Positions 29,201 through 37,606 of a DNA stretch of 64,000 nt are shown here, piece by piece (the stretch's first letter is position 1; every line of letters begins with the position of its first letter). Location of the stretch: NCBI RefSeq assembly GCF_001293565.1, contig NZ_JXMU01000007.1:163282-227281 (forward strand), read 5' to 3'. The notes under the pieces are model-generated. The model was given only the letters and a program-made list of their open reading frames with translations, had not been told where the DNA came from and did not search any database. The translations under genes and the position numbers were made by a program. This DNA is from Ahrensia marina. Lineage in GTDB: Bacteria; Pseudomonadota; Alphaproteobacteria; Rhizobiales; Rhizobiaceae.

Positions 29201-29666
29201 GTCTGTCGATAGAACGAAGTACATATTCCGAGGCAATGGCGACATGCAAAGCTGTGCCGGTGTTCAGATCGGCTTTAACAGCCAATTTCCCTGCAGCTTT
29301 TGCATGGTCTGCTATTTCGGCATGAAGCTGCCAGCTATAATCGCGCAGGCTTTCGATCAGCGGATCAAGATCGGTACGTCCTGCTTGTGATAGAGCGGTG
29401 AGCGTTTTTTCGTGTGACGATAGCGTGTCGGATAATTGGCGAATGTTGTCCTCGATTGTGGTGTCAAGAACGACTGCGCGCAGTGTGGATATTGCCATCA
29501 GATCGCTGAAACGTTGCTCAAGGACAGCCACGATAGACGACAACCCCTCAGCGGCATCAGCACCATCGGGCAGCGTTTTGCTTTTTTGTGCAAGGTCTAG
29601 CAACCATTCAAGGTTAGCCGTTTCAGTAGAAAAATTATTGCTGATAAAGCCGGCAATTCCGCACAT
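26280..29666 (-). CDS. Giant GlmS-like glutamine amidotransferase/SIS protein with insertions and an unassigned C-terminal region
   Basis: At 1128 residues it is nearly twice the length of GlmS (about 610). It keeps the Ntn glutaminase set: Cys2 in MCGIAGF, RGRDSAG (159-165), HTRWASHG (259-266), CHPH (273-276), NGDVDNH (299-305) and TTDAKI (325-330). The linker FDHFLEKEINDGPASVAKTLRGR (461-483) and two SIS domains follow, with SQSGTTTDT (574-582), VASTKAF (627-633), KLSE (715-718) and KHIDLS (733-738). About 130 residues are inserted between Cys2 and RGRDSAG, and more before HTRWA. The GlmS C-terminal KSVTVE decapeptide is missing; instead about 300 further residues (825-1128) follow that I do not recognise. 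It may aminate a ketose phosphate or act on a sugar other than fructose 6-phosphate. Confidence 0.75.
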   Translation of the reverse strand: MCGIAGFISNNFSTETANLEWLLDLAQKSKTLPDGADAAEGLSSIVAVLEQRFSDLMAISTLRAVVLDTTIEDNIRQLSDTLSSHEKTLTALSQAGRTDLDPLIESLRDYSWQLHAEIADHAKAAGKLAVKADLNTGTALHVAIASEYVLRSIDRLEVRGRDSAGIAIQINVDENAVSSMNGGLTASYNERRKDTHAGDMSIYQEARNDGGLSLTFVYKTANLVGRLGDNGAALRASIAGDAVLWSIAAHAISASILSHTRWASHGVISVANCHPHNPSLSSDMPDSTETQLGAMYALNGDVDNHMELLEEFVTKRDLAVDTAITTDAKIIPITDRISASMDNDRLEQFRAATRRLDGSVAIGCIDPFHPGTVFLAQKGSGQGLHAARLKDGWIFASEVYGLCNAALTSYNLARSVAGGSVIKLTGNSDIIDMRTVSDGKSVEVKAENNQIFARDIYRGAFDHFLEKEINDGPASVAKTLRGRYRREGSFIAFNDLPTDIWQGLRENLKGGLSRVYVIGQGTAGVAAVGIGHLIEKALGRDARRKIPVMAIRSSELSADIEAYNFDRALVIAVSQSGTTTDTNRAVDLARERGAFVHAIVNRRNSDLVRKADSALFTSDGRDVEMSVASTKAFYSQITAGKLTAMFLADQLQTMTDVELAYEIGELEKLPAHVASVLANEAHIAECAHSLAPYARYWAVTGSGVNHVAALEIRIKLSELCYKSIPVDYTEDKKHIDLSTEPLTLVIANDLPGDLVGDVVKEAAIFKAHNGRPIVFATEGADADAFGDYAERVIALPKIGGDLAFVLATVAGHLFGFHAARAIDVGAQKLKLIMVELELLAMGDNAADVEKIIDMVDAFTEEAIEGAFNSGLGASHTATIANISRQLMANKGNEAGLKAVAEAASEPIRKAFEETSRPIDTIRHQAKTVTVGTSRPEDALSPAVRDALGSLALADSRLSFDNRKTLASVSRVVDGVRWIALMDLAQERDHTIVKAPQDVDLPPAIAAYQSGKAPIGVIGAALDTRQLSCGYINKEAVIAVPVTGLHSAEIDHVLCIAVDMVAHASREQKTAIMHVLDTYQHTLRQWEQTFGTDAEANLQRQIAREKPETVLFHPSAIDPLLSDEGKQSA

Positions 29667-29997
29667 CTAGATAGCGCCTTATAACTGAGAGTTGTTAAAC
29701 TATAATACCCGTCCTTGCGGGTGCTTATAACTATAAATATGGCGCTGACAAATCACTCAAGAAAAATCAGAGCGCGCTTTTTCACATGATCTTGCAATAT
29801 TGTAATTTAGGTTACCATTACGCAAGGCTTTGTATTGGATGTTCAAGGGTCTGTGCCCGCCCTTATTCCGCCATTTTTTGGGGTTTGTATAAAGTATAGC
29901 GGCAGAAAATGCCGAATTTGTCTCGATAACCCCCATTGTCGCACAAATTGGATGACGCATACCCCACTTCCCGTCATTCCAGAATATTGATAATATT
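29667..29997. other. Non-coding stretch, possible small RNA locus on the plus strand
   Basis: This 330-base stretch lies upstream of the GlmS-like gene (minus strand) and before an orphan plus-strand terminator. It is A+T-rich, contains a small ACCCG/CGGGT hairpin near 29706-29721 and a TATAAAGTATAG block near 29890. No plus-strand protein gene is present, so a short transcript ending at 30033 is a reasonable guess. No known RNA family is recognised. Confidence 0.35.
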
Positions 29998-30033
29998 GCC
30001 ACCGTGAAGAAATTCACACGGTGGCTTTTCTTT
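29998..30033 (+). terminator. Orphan rho-independent terminator
   Basis: A perfect 9-bp stem (29998-30006 GCCACCGTG with 30017-30025 CACGGTGGC) and a 10-base loop are followed by TTTTCTTT. The T tract is only on the plus strand, where no gene lies upstream; the preceding gene is on the minus strand and reads away. Confidence 0.8.
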
Positions 30034-30118
30034 ATGTAATCCACGGTTTCAGTCTTTGACAAACGTCGGCGTCCGGCTCATGTATGCCAAAGATTAGACA
30101 AACCATATGGAGAGCTTC

Positions 30119-31501
30119 ATGTCCGCCCCAAATTCAGTTCTTGAACATATCGATGCCCAACTGGACAGCAGTGTGACGCATTTGTTCGAACTTCTGCGGA
30201 TTAGATCAATTTCGACGGATCCGGCTTTCAAAGCAGATTGTCGTAAAGCGGCTGAATGGCTGGTTGAAGACCTTAAATCCATCGGTTTCGACGCGAGTGT
30301 TCGCGATACGCCAGGTCATCCGATGGTTGTTGCTCATCATGGAGGCCCATCTGAAAATGCGCCCCATGTATTGTTTTACGGTCACTACGACGTGCAGCCC
30401 GTCGATCCACTGGGCTTGTGGGTTGATCCGCCGTTTGAGCCAAAAATCAAGGAAGTTGACGGGCAGAAGGTCATTACAGGACGCGGCTCTTCTGACGATA
30501 AAGGACAATTGATGACCTTTGTGGAGGCATGCCGCGCATTCAAAGCAGTGGAAGGCTGCTTGCCCTGCCGGGTCACGATCCTGTTTGAGGGTGAGGAAGA
30601 AAGCGGCTCACCATCGCTCGTTCCGTTTTTGAAGGAAAATGCCGAAGAACTGAAATCTGATTGTGCTTTGGTTTGCGATACAAATATGTGGGATACTGAC
30701 ACACCTGCTATTTCTGCCGGTTTGCGTGGCTTGCTGGGTGAGGAAATCATCATCAAAGCTGCGGATCGCGACCTTCATTCAGGTTATTTTGGCGGTGTTG
30801 CTGCCAACCCTATTCATATTTTATCCAAAATTCTTGCTGACCTTCATGACGATAAGGGCCGCGTTACAATCAATGGGTTTTATGATGGTGTTAAAGAAAC
30901 ACCAGAGGAGATTTTGGAGAGCTGGAAAGCGCTGGGCCGTACAGATGAGGACTTTTTGGGTGCAATCGGTCTTTCAAAACCGTCAGGAGAAGAAGGGCGT
31001 TCAGCGCTGGAGCTGGCTTGGGCGCGCCCGACAGCTGAAGTAAATGGCATCACCGGTGGTTATACCGGAGAAGGCTTTAAAACAGTGATCGCGGCTGAGG
31101 CATCGGCAAAAGTTTCCTTCCGTCTGGTCGGTGATCAGGATCCGCATGCTATCCGCAGAAATTTCCGTGCATTTGTTGAAGATCGCGTGCCGGAAGATTG
31201 CTCTGTTGAATTCAAAGAGCATGGCGCTTCGCCGGGAATTCAACTGCCTTATGATTCTGAATTATTGAATAAAGCCAAAGATGTTCTGTCTGAAGAATGG
31301 CCAAAACCGGCGGTAATGATCGGAATGGGCGGGTCTATCCCGGTCGTCGGGGATTTTCAGACCTTGCTGGGTATGGACTCGCTTCTTGTCGGGTTTGCAC
31401 AATCTGACGATCGTATTCACTCGCCGAATGAGAAATATAACTTGAAGTCATTCCACAAAGGCCAGCGTTCTTGGGCACGTATTCTCGCCGCACTTGGCTA
31501 A
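30119..31501 (+). CDS. M20 family dipeptidase/metallopeptidase
   Basis: The 460-residue protein is a dinuclear zinc peptidase of the M20 (ArgE/DapE/CPG2/carnosinase) family. The metal ligands and catalytic residues are visible as FYGHYDVQP (His, Asp), GSSDDKGQ (bridging Asp), FEGEEESGS (catalytic and ligand Glu), VCDTNMW (Asp) and IHSPNEKYN (His). The central dimerisation domain runs from about 200 to 310 and contains DLHSGYFGG. GGAGAG lies just before the ATG at 30119, so this start is preferred over the ATG at 30107. Likely substrates are dipeptides or N-acylated amino acids in the cytoplasm. Confidence 0.88.
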   Translation: MSAPNSVLEHIDAQLDSSVTHLFELLRIRSISTDPAFKADCRKAAEWLVEDLKSIGFDASVRDTPGHPMVVAHHGGPSENAPHVLFYGHYDVQPVDPLGLWVDPPFEPKIKEVDGQKVITGRGSSDDKGQLMTFVEACRAFKAVEGCLPCRVTILFEGEEESGSPSLVPFLKENAEELKSDCALVCDTNMWDTDTPAISAGLRGLLGEEIIIKAADRDLHSGYFGGVAANPIHILSKILADLHDDKGRVTINGFYDGVKETPEEILESWKALGRTDEDFLGAIGLSKPSGEEGRSALELAWARPTAEVNGITGGYTGEGFKTVIAAEASAKVSFRLVGDQDPHAIRRNFRAFVEDRVPEDCSVEFKEHGASPGIQLPYDSELLNKAKDVLSEEWPKPAVMIGMGGSIPVVGDFQTLLGMDSLLVGFAQSDDRIHSPNEKYNLKSFHKGQRSWARILAALG

Positions 31502-31528
31502 CTGATCTCCATCAAGATCATTAAAAAG

Positions 31529-31551
31529 CGGCAAGTTGCATAAACTTGCCG
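31529..31551 (+). terminator. Hairpin after the M20 peptidase gene
   Basis: CGGCAAGTT (31529-31537) and AACTTGCCG (31543-31551) form a perfect 9-bp stem with a 5-base loop, 27 bases after the stop codon. It is not followed by a clear T run, so it may slow decay or pause transcription instead of terminating it. Confidence 0.5.
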
Positions 31552-31629
31552 TTAACGCCCCTTTAAACGCCATATTTTATAGTCACACGGAAATACCGAT
31601 TTTGCAGTGAGTACGGTGATTCTGGTCTG

Positions 31630-33849
31630 ATGATATTTCGTAAAAAGCCGAAAAAACGCGTCGAGCCGCGTTTTGCCGATCACCCGTCAAAAAGAGCTGC
31701 GGCAGATTTTTCTGTAACGGATGATGATCGTGCGGCGCGCCCACCCAAAAAACGCACCAAAAAAGCGACAGCACGTAAGGCACCTGCAAAGGCAAAATCA
31801 GGCACAAAGCGCAGAAAGAATAACCGGAGTGCGAAAGGCCGTTCGCGAAACCGTGGCCGCGGTTTTATTGGCGGACTGTTCTATTGGTCTTTCATTATGT
31901 GTATCTGGGGCGGTATCGGGATTGTCGGTATTGTTGCCTATTACGGCGCGCAAATGCCGTCCGCATCGACATGGCAAATTCCAGATCGTCCGCCAAATGT
32001 AAAAATCGTGTCAGTCAATGGTGCCTTGGTTGCCAATCGCGGAACCACCGGAGGGGCCGCCGTAGGGTTGCATGACATGTCGCCCTATATTCCACAGGCA
32101 ATCATAGCGATTGAAGACCGTCGCTATTATTCGCATTTCGGATTTGATCCAATTGGTTTTATCCGTGCTATGATGCGCAATGTTATGTCTGGCCGCTTGG
32201 TGCAGGGCGGGTCTACGATTACCCAGCAGCTTGCAAAGAATCTCTTTCTTTCACCGGAACGCACTATGGGCCGCAAGGTGCAGGAATTGCTGCTGGCGCT
32301 ATGGTTGGAGCAAAAATATTCCAAGAGCCAGATTTTGGAAATGTATTTGAATCGTGTCTATTTCGGTTCGGGGGCTTACGGCGTTGAAGCCGCCAGCCGC
32401 CGTTATTTTAACAAAAGCGCACGTGATGTTTCATTGCCGCAGGCGGCATTGCTGGCAGGCTTGGTCAAGGCGCCATCGCGTTTATCGCCAGCCAAAAACC
32501 CGCAAGCCGCCGAGGCACGTTCGCAGATTGTACTTTCTGCAATGCGGGCACAAGGCATGGTGTCTGATTCAGAAATGACTGCGGCGCTTTCAGGCCCGAC
32601 CACCAAGGCTGCGGCCTATTGGACCGGTTCTGAAAACTATGTTGCAGATCATGTGATGGATCAGGTTCAGGAACTTATCGGTGAGATCAAGCAAGATGTC
32701 ATCGTTGATACGACTGTCGATCTATCACTTCAGAAATTCGGCGAAGAGGCAATACGCGAGCTGATTGCTGAAAATGGTGAAAAGTTAAAGGTTAGCCAGG
32801 GCGCGTTGGTTTCAATCGACGGAACAGGCGCCGTTCGCGCGATGGTTGGTGGCTATGATTATGCCAATTCACAATTTGATCGTGCTTCGGAAGCCAAAAG
32901 ACAACCGGGCTCCAGCTTCAAGCCATTTGTGTTTCTGGCTGCTCTTGAAAATGGAATGACACCGAATTCCGTGCGCAATGATGCGCCGATCAGAATAGGT
33001 AAATGGTCACCGGAAAACTATAACGGGAAATATTACGGTCAGGTCACACTCACGACAGCGCTCTCCAAATCTCTAAACTCGGTCGCTGCTCAGCTGATCA
33101 TGGAAAATGGTGCGGGCAATGTCGCCAAGACAGCGCATCGCATGGGCATTACGTCGAAGCTGGAAGCAAATGCCTCTCTTTCCTTGGGAACCTCCGAAGT
33201 TACACTATTGGAACTGACAAGTGCATATACGCCATTTGCAACCGGTGGTTATCGCGCCAAACCGCATATGGTTCAGCGTATTACGACAATGGAAGGCAAG
33301 GTGCTCTATGAGCATATTCCGCAGTCGGCACGCGTGATTTCGGCTGATGTTGCGGGCATGATGAATGCGATGATGGCGCAGACAGTGCGCAATGGTACCG
33401 CACGCGGCGCAAAGTTCAATCACGCCGCAGCAGGAAAAACCGGCACCAGTCAGAGCAACCGTGATGCGTGGTTCATCGGCTACACGCGCAATCTGACAAC
33501 TGGCGTATGGTTTGGCAATGATGATGGTTCGCCGATGAAAGGGATTACCGGTGGAGGACTTCCGGTGAAGGCTTGGCATTCATTCATGGTCAAAGCACAT
33601 GAGGGTGTGCCGGTTGCCGATTTGCCGGGCTATCAACCGATTACGATCGTGCCGCAACAGCGCCCTAACGATCTGATGGTTCAGCGCCCCTCTGTGCCGG
33701 TTGGCGGCAGCAATGCAGCGAATTTGGAGCAGCAAGTTCTCGATAATAGGATAACGGCCTCTAACCCGCGTCCAAAGGTCGGGGTAGGCGAAAATGTTGC
33801 GGGCAATGACAAGCCGCGTTCACTGGTTGATATTATTCTGGGGCGTTAA
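31630..33849 (+). CDS. Class A penicillin-binding protein (transglycosylase/transpeptidase)
   Basis: The 739-residue bifunctional peptidoglycan synthase has a strongly basic cytoplasmic arm (1-78, Lys/Arg/Ala/Pro-rich), one transmembrane helix (about 84-105), a GT51 domain and a transpeptidase domain. GT51 motifs are EDRRYYSHFG (162-171, catalytic Glu162) and GGSTITQQLAKN (193-204). The transpeptidase has S428-S-F-K, S481-L-N and K603-T-G-T. The order and tail resemble PBP1A/PBP1C-type proteins of alphaproteobacteria, but the short length lacks the extra OB domain of PBP1a. Its last 17 bases overlap the end of the convergent TPR-sulfotransferase gene. Confidence 0.92.
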   Translation: MIFRKKPKKRVEPRFADHPSKRAAADFSVTDDDRAARPPKKRTKKATARKAPAKAKSGTKRRKNNRSAKGRSRNRGRGFIGGLFYWSFIMCIWGGIGIVGIVAYYGAQMPSASTWQIPDRPPNVKIVSVNGALVANRGTTGGAAVGLHDMSPYIPQAIIAIEDRRYYSHFGFDPIGFIRAMMRNVMSGRLVQGGSTITQQLAKNLFLSPERTMGRKVQELLLALWLEQKYSKSQILEMYLNRVYFGSGAYGVEAASRRYFNKSARDVSLPQAALLAGLVKAPSRLSPAKNPQAAEARSQIVLSAMRAQGMVSDSEMTAALSGPTTKAAAYWTGSENYVADHVMDQVQELIGEIKQDVIVDTTVDLSLQKFGEEAIRELIAENGEKLKVSQGALVSIDGTGAVRAMVGGYDYANSQFDRASEAKRQPGSSFKPFVFLAALENGMTPNSVRNDAPIRIGKWSPENYNGKYYGQVTLTTALSKSLNSVAAQLIMENGAGNVAKTAHRMGITSKLEANASLSLGTSEVTLLELTSAYTPFATGGYRAKPHMVQRITTMEGKVLYEHIPQSARVISADVAGMMNAMMAQTVRNGTARGAKFNHAAAGKTGTSQSNRDAWFIGYTRNLTTGVWFGNDDGSPMKGITGGGLPVKAWHSFMVKAHEGVPVADLPGYQPITIVPQQRPNDLMVQRPSVPVGGSNAANLEQQVLDNRITASNPRPKVGVGENVAGNDKPRSLVDIILGR

Positions 33850-35536
33850 GAGCATCTTTCAGCGGTTGTAGTTCCGCCTCATAATTCAACCATGCTTGTG
33901 AACTGGCTTTATACATGGCCTGGCGAACCTGTCCGGCACTGGCGGTGCGCACCGAGCGTTTTGCATTTTGGAAGTCAAGGCAGTTCTCGTCCCATTCGAG
34001 GCCGCAAACCGCCACTAGGTCACGCGTTGCCTGCTCTTGATTTTCTGTTAGCTGATCGTAGTCAACTGTGATGATGCGGTCAGGAAATTGTTTCTCCCAA
34101 AACTGCATCAAATCCTCATACAGCCTATAGTAGTGAGCGATCGTTTCCAGCTTCCATTGATAAGCAAGCGCAACAGTTGGAAAGCATGTTCTATAAATCG
34201 ACCAGCAAATAGCCATTGGGTCGCGCCTAATGTGCAAAACTTTTGCTTCCGGCAGGGCTGTTAGAATAAACCCGATCCAGCGAAAATTCATTGGCAGCTT
34301 ATCTGTAAATGCGCTGGCGCCATCCGGCGCTTTAACTTTCGCAAGATAATTGGCGCGAATATCACTAAGGACATTCTGGTCGGGGGCCGTGCTTTCGGCA
34401 TTCTTCTTCAAATGGGGTATAACAGCCCGGCCCAAATGGGGTAATTCACCAGCGCCATATACATCGCTGTGACTGGCAAGAATTTGTTCGACCAAGGATG
34501 TGCCTGAGCGTGGCATTCCGAGGATGAAAATTGGCCTGGCCTTTGCCGGTTCTTGCCGTGAAATTTGAGGACAGCCATTGGCAAAGCAAGCTTTGATTTT
34601 CTGAAAAACAGGTTCCTGTTCTTTCGGATTGTAGCTGGCCTTCTGTGCACCCAGCTCATTGGCTTGTTTGAAGTGCTCAAACGCCTTTTCATATTCACTT
34701 ACATCGTCGAAGGCTTTGCCGAGTGCGAAGTGAATGTTCATCAAAGCTTCAGGGTGATTTTTGTGATGATCAAGCTCTGATAAGAGATGTTTGAAGGCCG
34801 GATCATCCTTCTGTGTTTTTCGAAGTGAATAAAGGCTTCGCGCTATTTCCGCTCTGTGAGGCGACACTTTTAATGCTGCTTGATAATATTTCTCAGCCTG
34901 TTCCTTTTCGCCTGTTTCAAAATACAGGTTTCCAAGGCTGGAAAGCGGCTCTGCAAGATCGGGCTTTAGCTGGGTTGCTTTTTGAAACGCCTTTTTAGCC
35001 TCTTCAATGTCACCTAATTCATGCAGTGTGTTGCCGAGCGCCATATAGGCTGTCGCAGATTTGGGATCCGATGTGATTGCATGGGTGAGAACGCTGCGCG
35101 CACGCTCATAGTCGCCGATAATATTGAGTGTATTGGCAAAATTACTCAGAATATTGGCATCGTTCGGTTTAAGCTGAAGTGCGGCCTCATAATTTGAAAT
35201 GGCGTTGGCATAATTGCCTGCGCGTTCAAAAATATTGCCTATAATATTAAACAGAAAGGCGCTCTGTCCGCATTGCTGTATCAGCCCGTTGGCGAAGTTT
35301 AGCGCCGCTTGCAACTGGTTGTCGTTAACAGCTTTAATGAGTTTTGCTTGCTCATCCGGTGTGACTGAGCGTTTTTGACCTTTGGAAGGGGCTTCAAGTG
35401 ACTGATAAGCTTCAAGCGCACGCTTATTGGTCGGGAAGCGCTCCAAAACGGCTTCATAAAGCGCGCGCGCTTCTTCCAGCTTGCCAGACTTAGCCAAACT
35501 CTTGGCTTGTTTTAGAGACTTATCGACAAAGGTCAT
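33833..35536 (-). CDS. TPR-repeat sulfotransferase, copy A
   Basis: The 567-residue protein has an N-terminal array of tetratricopeptide repeats (about 5-240, for example FNIIGNIFERAGNYANAISNYEAALQLKPN and its neighbours) and a C-terminal sulfotransferase domain. The PAPS 5'-phosphosulfate loop is PRSGTSLVEQIL (342-353) and the 3'-phosphate site is RRDPMAICWSIYR (437-449). The acceptor is unknown; family members with TPRs may modify exported polysaccharides or proteins. It shares start, layout and most motifs with the next gene and overlaps the penicillin-binding protein gene tail to tail by 17 bases. Confidence 0.85.
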   Translation of the reverse strand: MTFVDKSLKQAKSLAKSGKLEEARALYEAVLERFPTNKRALEAYQSLEAPSKGQKRSVTPDEQAKLIKAVNDNQLQAALNFANGLIQQCGQSAFLFNIIGNIFERAGNYANAISNYEAALQLKPNDANILSNFANTLNIIGDYERARSVLTHAITSDPKSATAYMALGNTLHELGDIEEAKKAFQKATQLKPDLAEPLSSLGNLYFETGEKEQAEKYYQAALKVSPHRAEIARSLYSLRKTQKDDPAFKHLLSELDHHKNHPEALMNIHFALGKAFDDVSEYEKAFEHFKQANELGAQKASYNPKEQEPVFQKIKACFANGCPQISRQEPAKARPIFILGMPRSGTSLVEQILASHSDVYGAGELPHLGRAVIPHLKKNAESTAPDQNVLSDIRANYLAKVKAPDGASAFTDKLPMNFRWIGFILTALPEAKVLHIRRDPMAICWSIYRTCFPTVALAYQWKLETIAHYYRLYEDLMQFWEKQFPDRIITVDYDQLTENQEQATRDLVAVCGLEWDENCLDFQNAKRSVRTASAGQVRQAMYKASSQAWLNYEAELQPLKDALNAPE

Positions 35537-35598
35537 TGGTGCTTTTCGTTTAGTTTAAATGGAGTTGGGCTTCCTGTTCGAACGGAAAGTCATCTGTT

Positions 35599-37314
35599 TT
35601 AAGCAGCCTCCGTTTTTGAGTAACCAAGCGCCTGTTTAAGCGGACCCAAATGCGCTTCGTATTTCTGCCATTCCTGTGAACTGGCTTTATACATCGCCTT
35701 GCGAACCTGATCGCTACTGGTTGTTCGAACCGCGCGGCTGTTCTTATGAAATTCGAGACAGGCGTCCTGCCACTCCAAACCACATATATCGAGAAGCTTG
35801 CGCGTTTCCGCTTCTTGGTTTTCGGTCAGCGTTTCATAGTCGATGGTGTAAATTTGCCCCGGAAATTTCTGCTGCCAGAATTCCATCAGGTCAACATAGT
35901 GGTTGTAATAGTGACCGAGCGCTTCCAGTGACCATTGGTAGTCAATGCCTTTTGACGGGAACATGCGGCGATAGATCGACCAGCAAATTGCCATTGCGTC
36001 ACGTTTTGTATGAATGACTTTTGCCTCAGGAAATGCTTTGAGAATAAAGCCGGTGAAGCGGAAATTCATAGGCATCTTGTCGGTGAAAACCGGGAATTTC
36101 AGCTCTTTTTCCAAAGGCTGAAAAAATGCGCCGCGTATGTGGTTCCATGCATCAGGCGCTGCAAGCTCTTTGCTCAGAAGCTTTGGAAATACCGGGGCTA
36201 CTGCGCTTGCCATATAAGGTAATTCACCGCCGCCATAAACATCAGAATGGGTTGATAATATTTGCTCGACCAATGAGGTGCCCGAACGCGGCATGCCAAG
36301 AACAAAAATTGGCCTTGAGGCAAGTGGCTCAACTGCATCCAGCCCTGCGTGATCCTCCTCAAAACACTGTTTTAGCTCAGCAAATGCTTTGTCATGCCGC
36401 TCTTTGGAATAAAGGGATTGCTCTAATCCAATGTCGTTGGCGGCTTTGAATTCTTTAAAAGCGTCATCATAATCTTTGATGTCATCTTTGGCTTTGGCCA
36501 AAGCAAAACGGATATTCATTTGCTCATAAATATTATCGCCGTGCTGTTCGATCGCTTTTTCGAGTTTTTCAAAAAGCGGATCATCCGGCTTGGCCGGATT
36601 AAGCATTGCCAAGTTGCGTAAGATTTCACCTGAATGCGGAGCGACTTCAAGCGCGGCCTCATAATATTGCTTGGCACCTTTTTTGTCACCGGATTCGCGC
36701 AGAACAGTGGCGATATTGGACAGCGGTTGCGGTGCGCCGGGGTCAAGCTCGACAGTTTTTTGGAAACACGCGATGGCGCGCTCATCCTCGCCTGTCTCTC
36801 TTAATACCTGACCAAGATTATTATATGCCTGAGCAGAATTGGGATCAAAGGTGAGTGCAGTTTCCAGCATTTCCTTTGCCTGTTCATACCGGCCGGCTGC
36901 TTTTAAACATTGGCCATAGTTGCTCAAAATCTCAGGATCGTCAGGGCGCAGTTTTACGGCGATCTCGAAATATTCCGAAGCGCGGCGCTGATCGCCCACC
37001 CGGTCAAATATCAATCCCAGAATATTATAGATGAACACGCTCGGACCGCAGTTTTGAATACATGTTTGAGCAAATGAAAGGGCGTCATTCAGTCGACGCT
37101 CGTTTATCGCTTTAAATAATGTGCGCTTTTCTTCTTCTGTTAAGCTGCGTTTCTGACCGATAAATTGTGCTTCAAGGGCGCGAAAGCCGTCTCTGGCGCG
37201 TTGGTTGGCTGGATATTTCTCGATTACAGCTGCGTAAACCGCGCGCGCATCAGCAAATTTACCTGCTTTGGCAAACGCTTTTGCCTGTTTGAAAGAACTG
37301 TCGACAAAGGTCAC
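35599..37314 (-). CDS. TPR-repeat sulfotransferase, copy B
   Basis: The 571-residue product is a paralogue of copy A. Both begin MTFVD-x-S and carry TPRs followed by GMPRSGTSLVEQIL, DKMPMNFR (DKLPMNFR in A), DAMAICWSIYRRMFP and VRTTSSDQVRKAMYKASSQEW. In copy B the 3'-phosphate segment reads KRDAMAICWSIYR, so the conserved Arg-Asp pair is kept. The TPR part differs more than the catalytic part. The gap to copy A is 62 bases, so the two are probably cotranscribed from a promoter in 37315-37463. Confidence 0.85.
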   Translation of the reverse strand: MTFVDSSFKQAKAFAKAGKFADARAVYAAVIEKYPANQRARDGFRALEAQFIGQKRSLTEEEKRTLFKAINERRLNDALSFAQTCIQNCGPSVFIYNILGLIFDRVGDQRRASEYFEIAVKLRPDDPEILSNYGQCLKAAGRYEQAKEMLETALTFDPNSAQAYNNLGQVLRETGEDERAIACFQKTVELDPGAPQPLSNIATVLRESGDKKGAKQYYEAALEVAPHSGEILRNLAMLNPAKPDDPLFEKLEKAIEQHGDNIYEQMNIRFALAKAKDDIKDYDDAFKEFKAANDIGLEQSLYSKERHDKAFAELKQCFEEDHAGLDAVEPLASRPIFVLGMPRSGTSLVEQILSTHSDVYGGGELPYMASAVAPVFPKLLSKELAAPDAWNHIRGAFFQPLEKELKFPVFTDKMPMNFRFTGFILKAFPEAKVIHTKRDAMAICWSIYRRMFPSKGIDYQWSLEALGHYYNHYVDLMEFWQQKFPGQIYTIDYETLTENQEAETRKLLDICGLEWQDACLEFHKNSRAVRTTSSDQVRKAMYKASSQEWQKYEAHLGPLKQALGYSKTEAA

Positions 37315-37463
37315 TGCTTCACTCCGGTCTTTTCCGGCCGTTGTAAAGGATCAACCTTGCCTGTAAGTGTTCTAAACTGCATTTGGCGGTGTAAATGCGT
37401 TTGAAAAAGTCTCAACGCGTGCGTTTTTATTGCAAAAACAGCAAAATTTACCCGCTGTGCAGC

Positions 37464-37493
37464 CTTGCGCCGGAAAAAACGCTTTCTTATATA
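37464..37493 (+). promoter_or_regulatory. Candidate RpoH (sigma-32) promoter of dnaK
   Basis: CTTGCG (37464-37469) and CTTATATA (37486-37493), 16 bases apart, match the alphaproteobacterial heat-shock promoter pattern CTTG...CYTATNT. They lie about 115 bases before the dnaK start. The call rests on the match and position alone. Confidence 0.55.
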
Positions 37494-37606
37494 CGCCGCA
37501 ACGGTGTTCAGGGGGTCTGAGCATCAATAATATTTAAGCCAACTAGGGACTGTATTGAGGAACGCCGTAACGGGTCCGCGCAGTCTGCTGAAAAAGAGGT
37601 CTAATA

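Noticed and set aside
29757..30062. 101-residue minus-strand open frame upstream of the M20 gene
   Set aside because: It runs through the orphan terminator hairpin and has no domain; probably chance.
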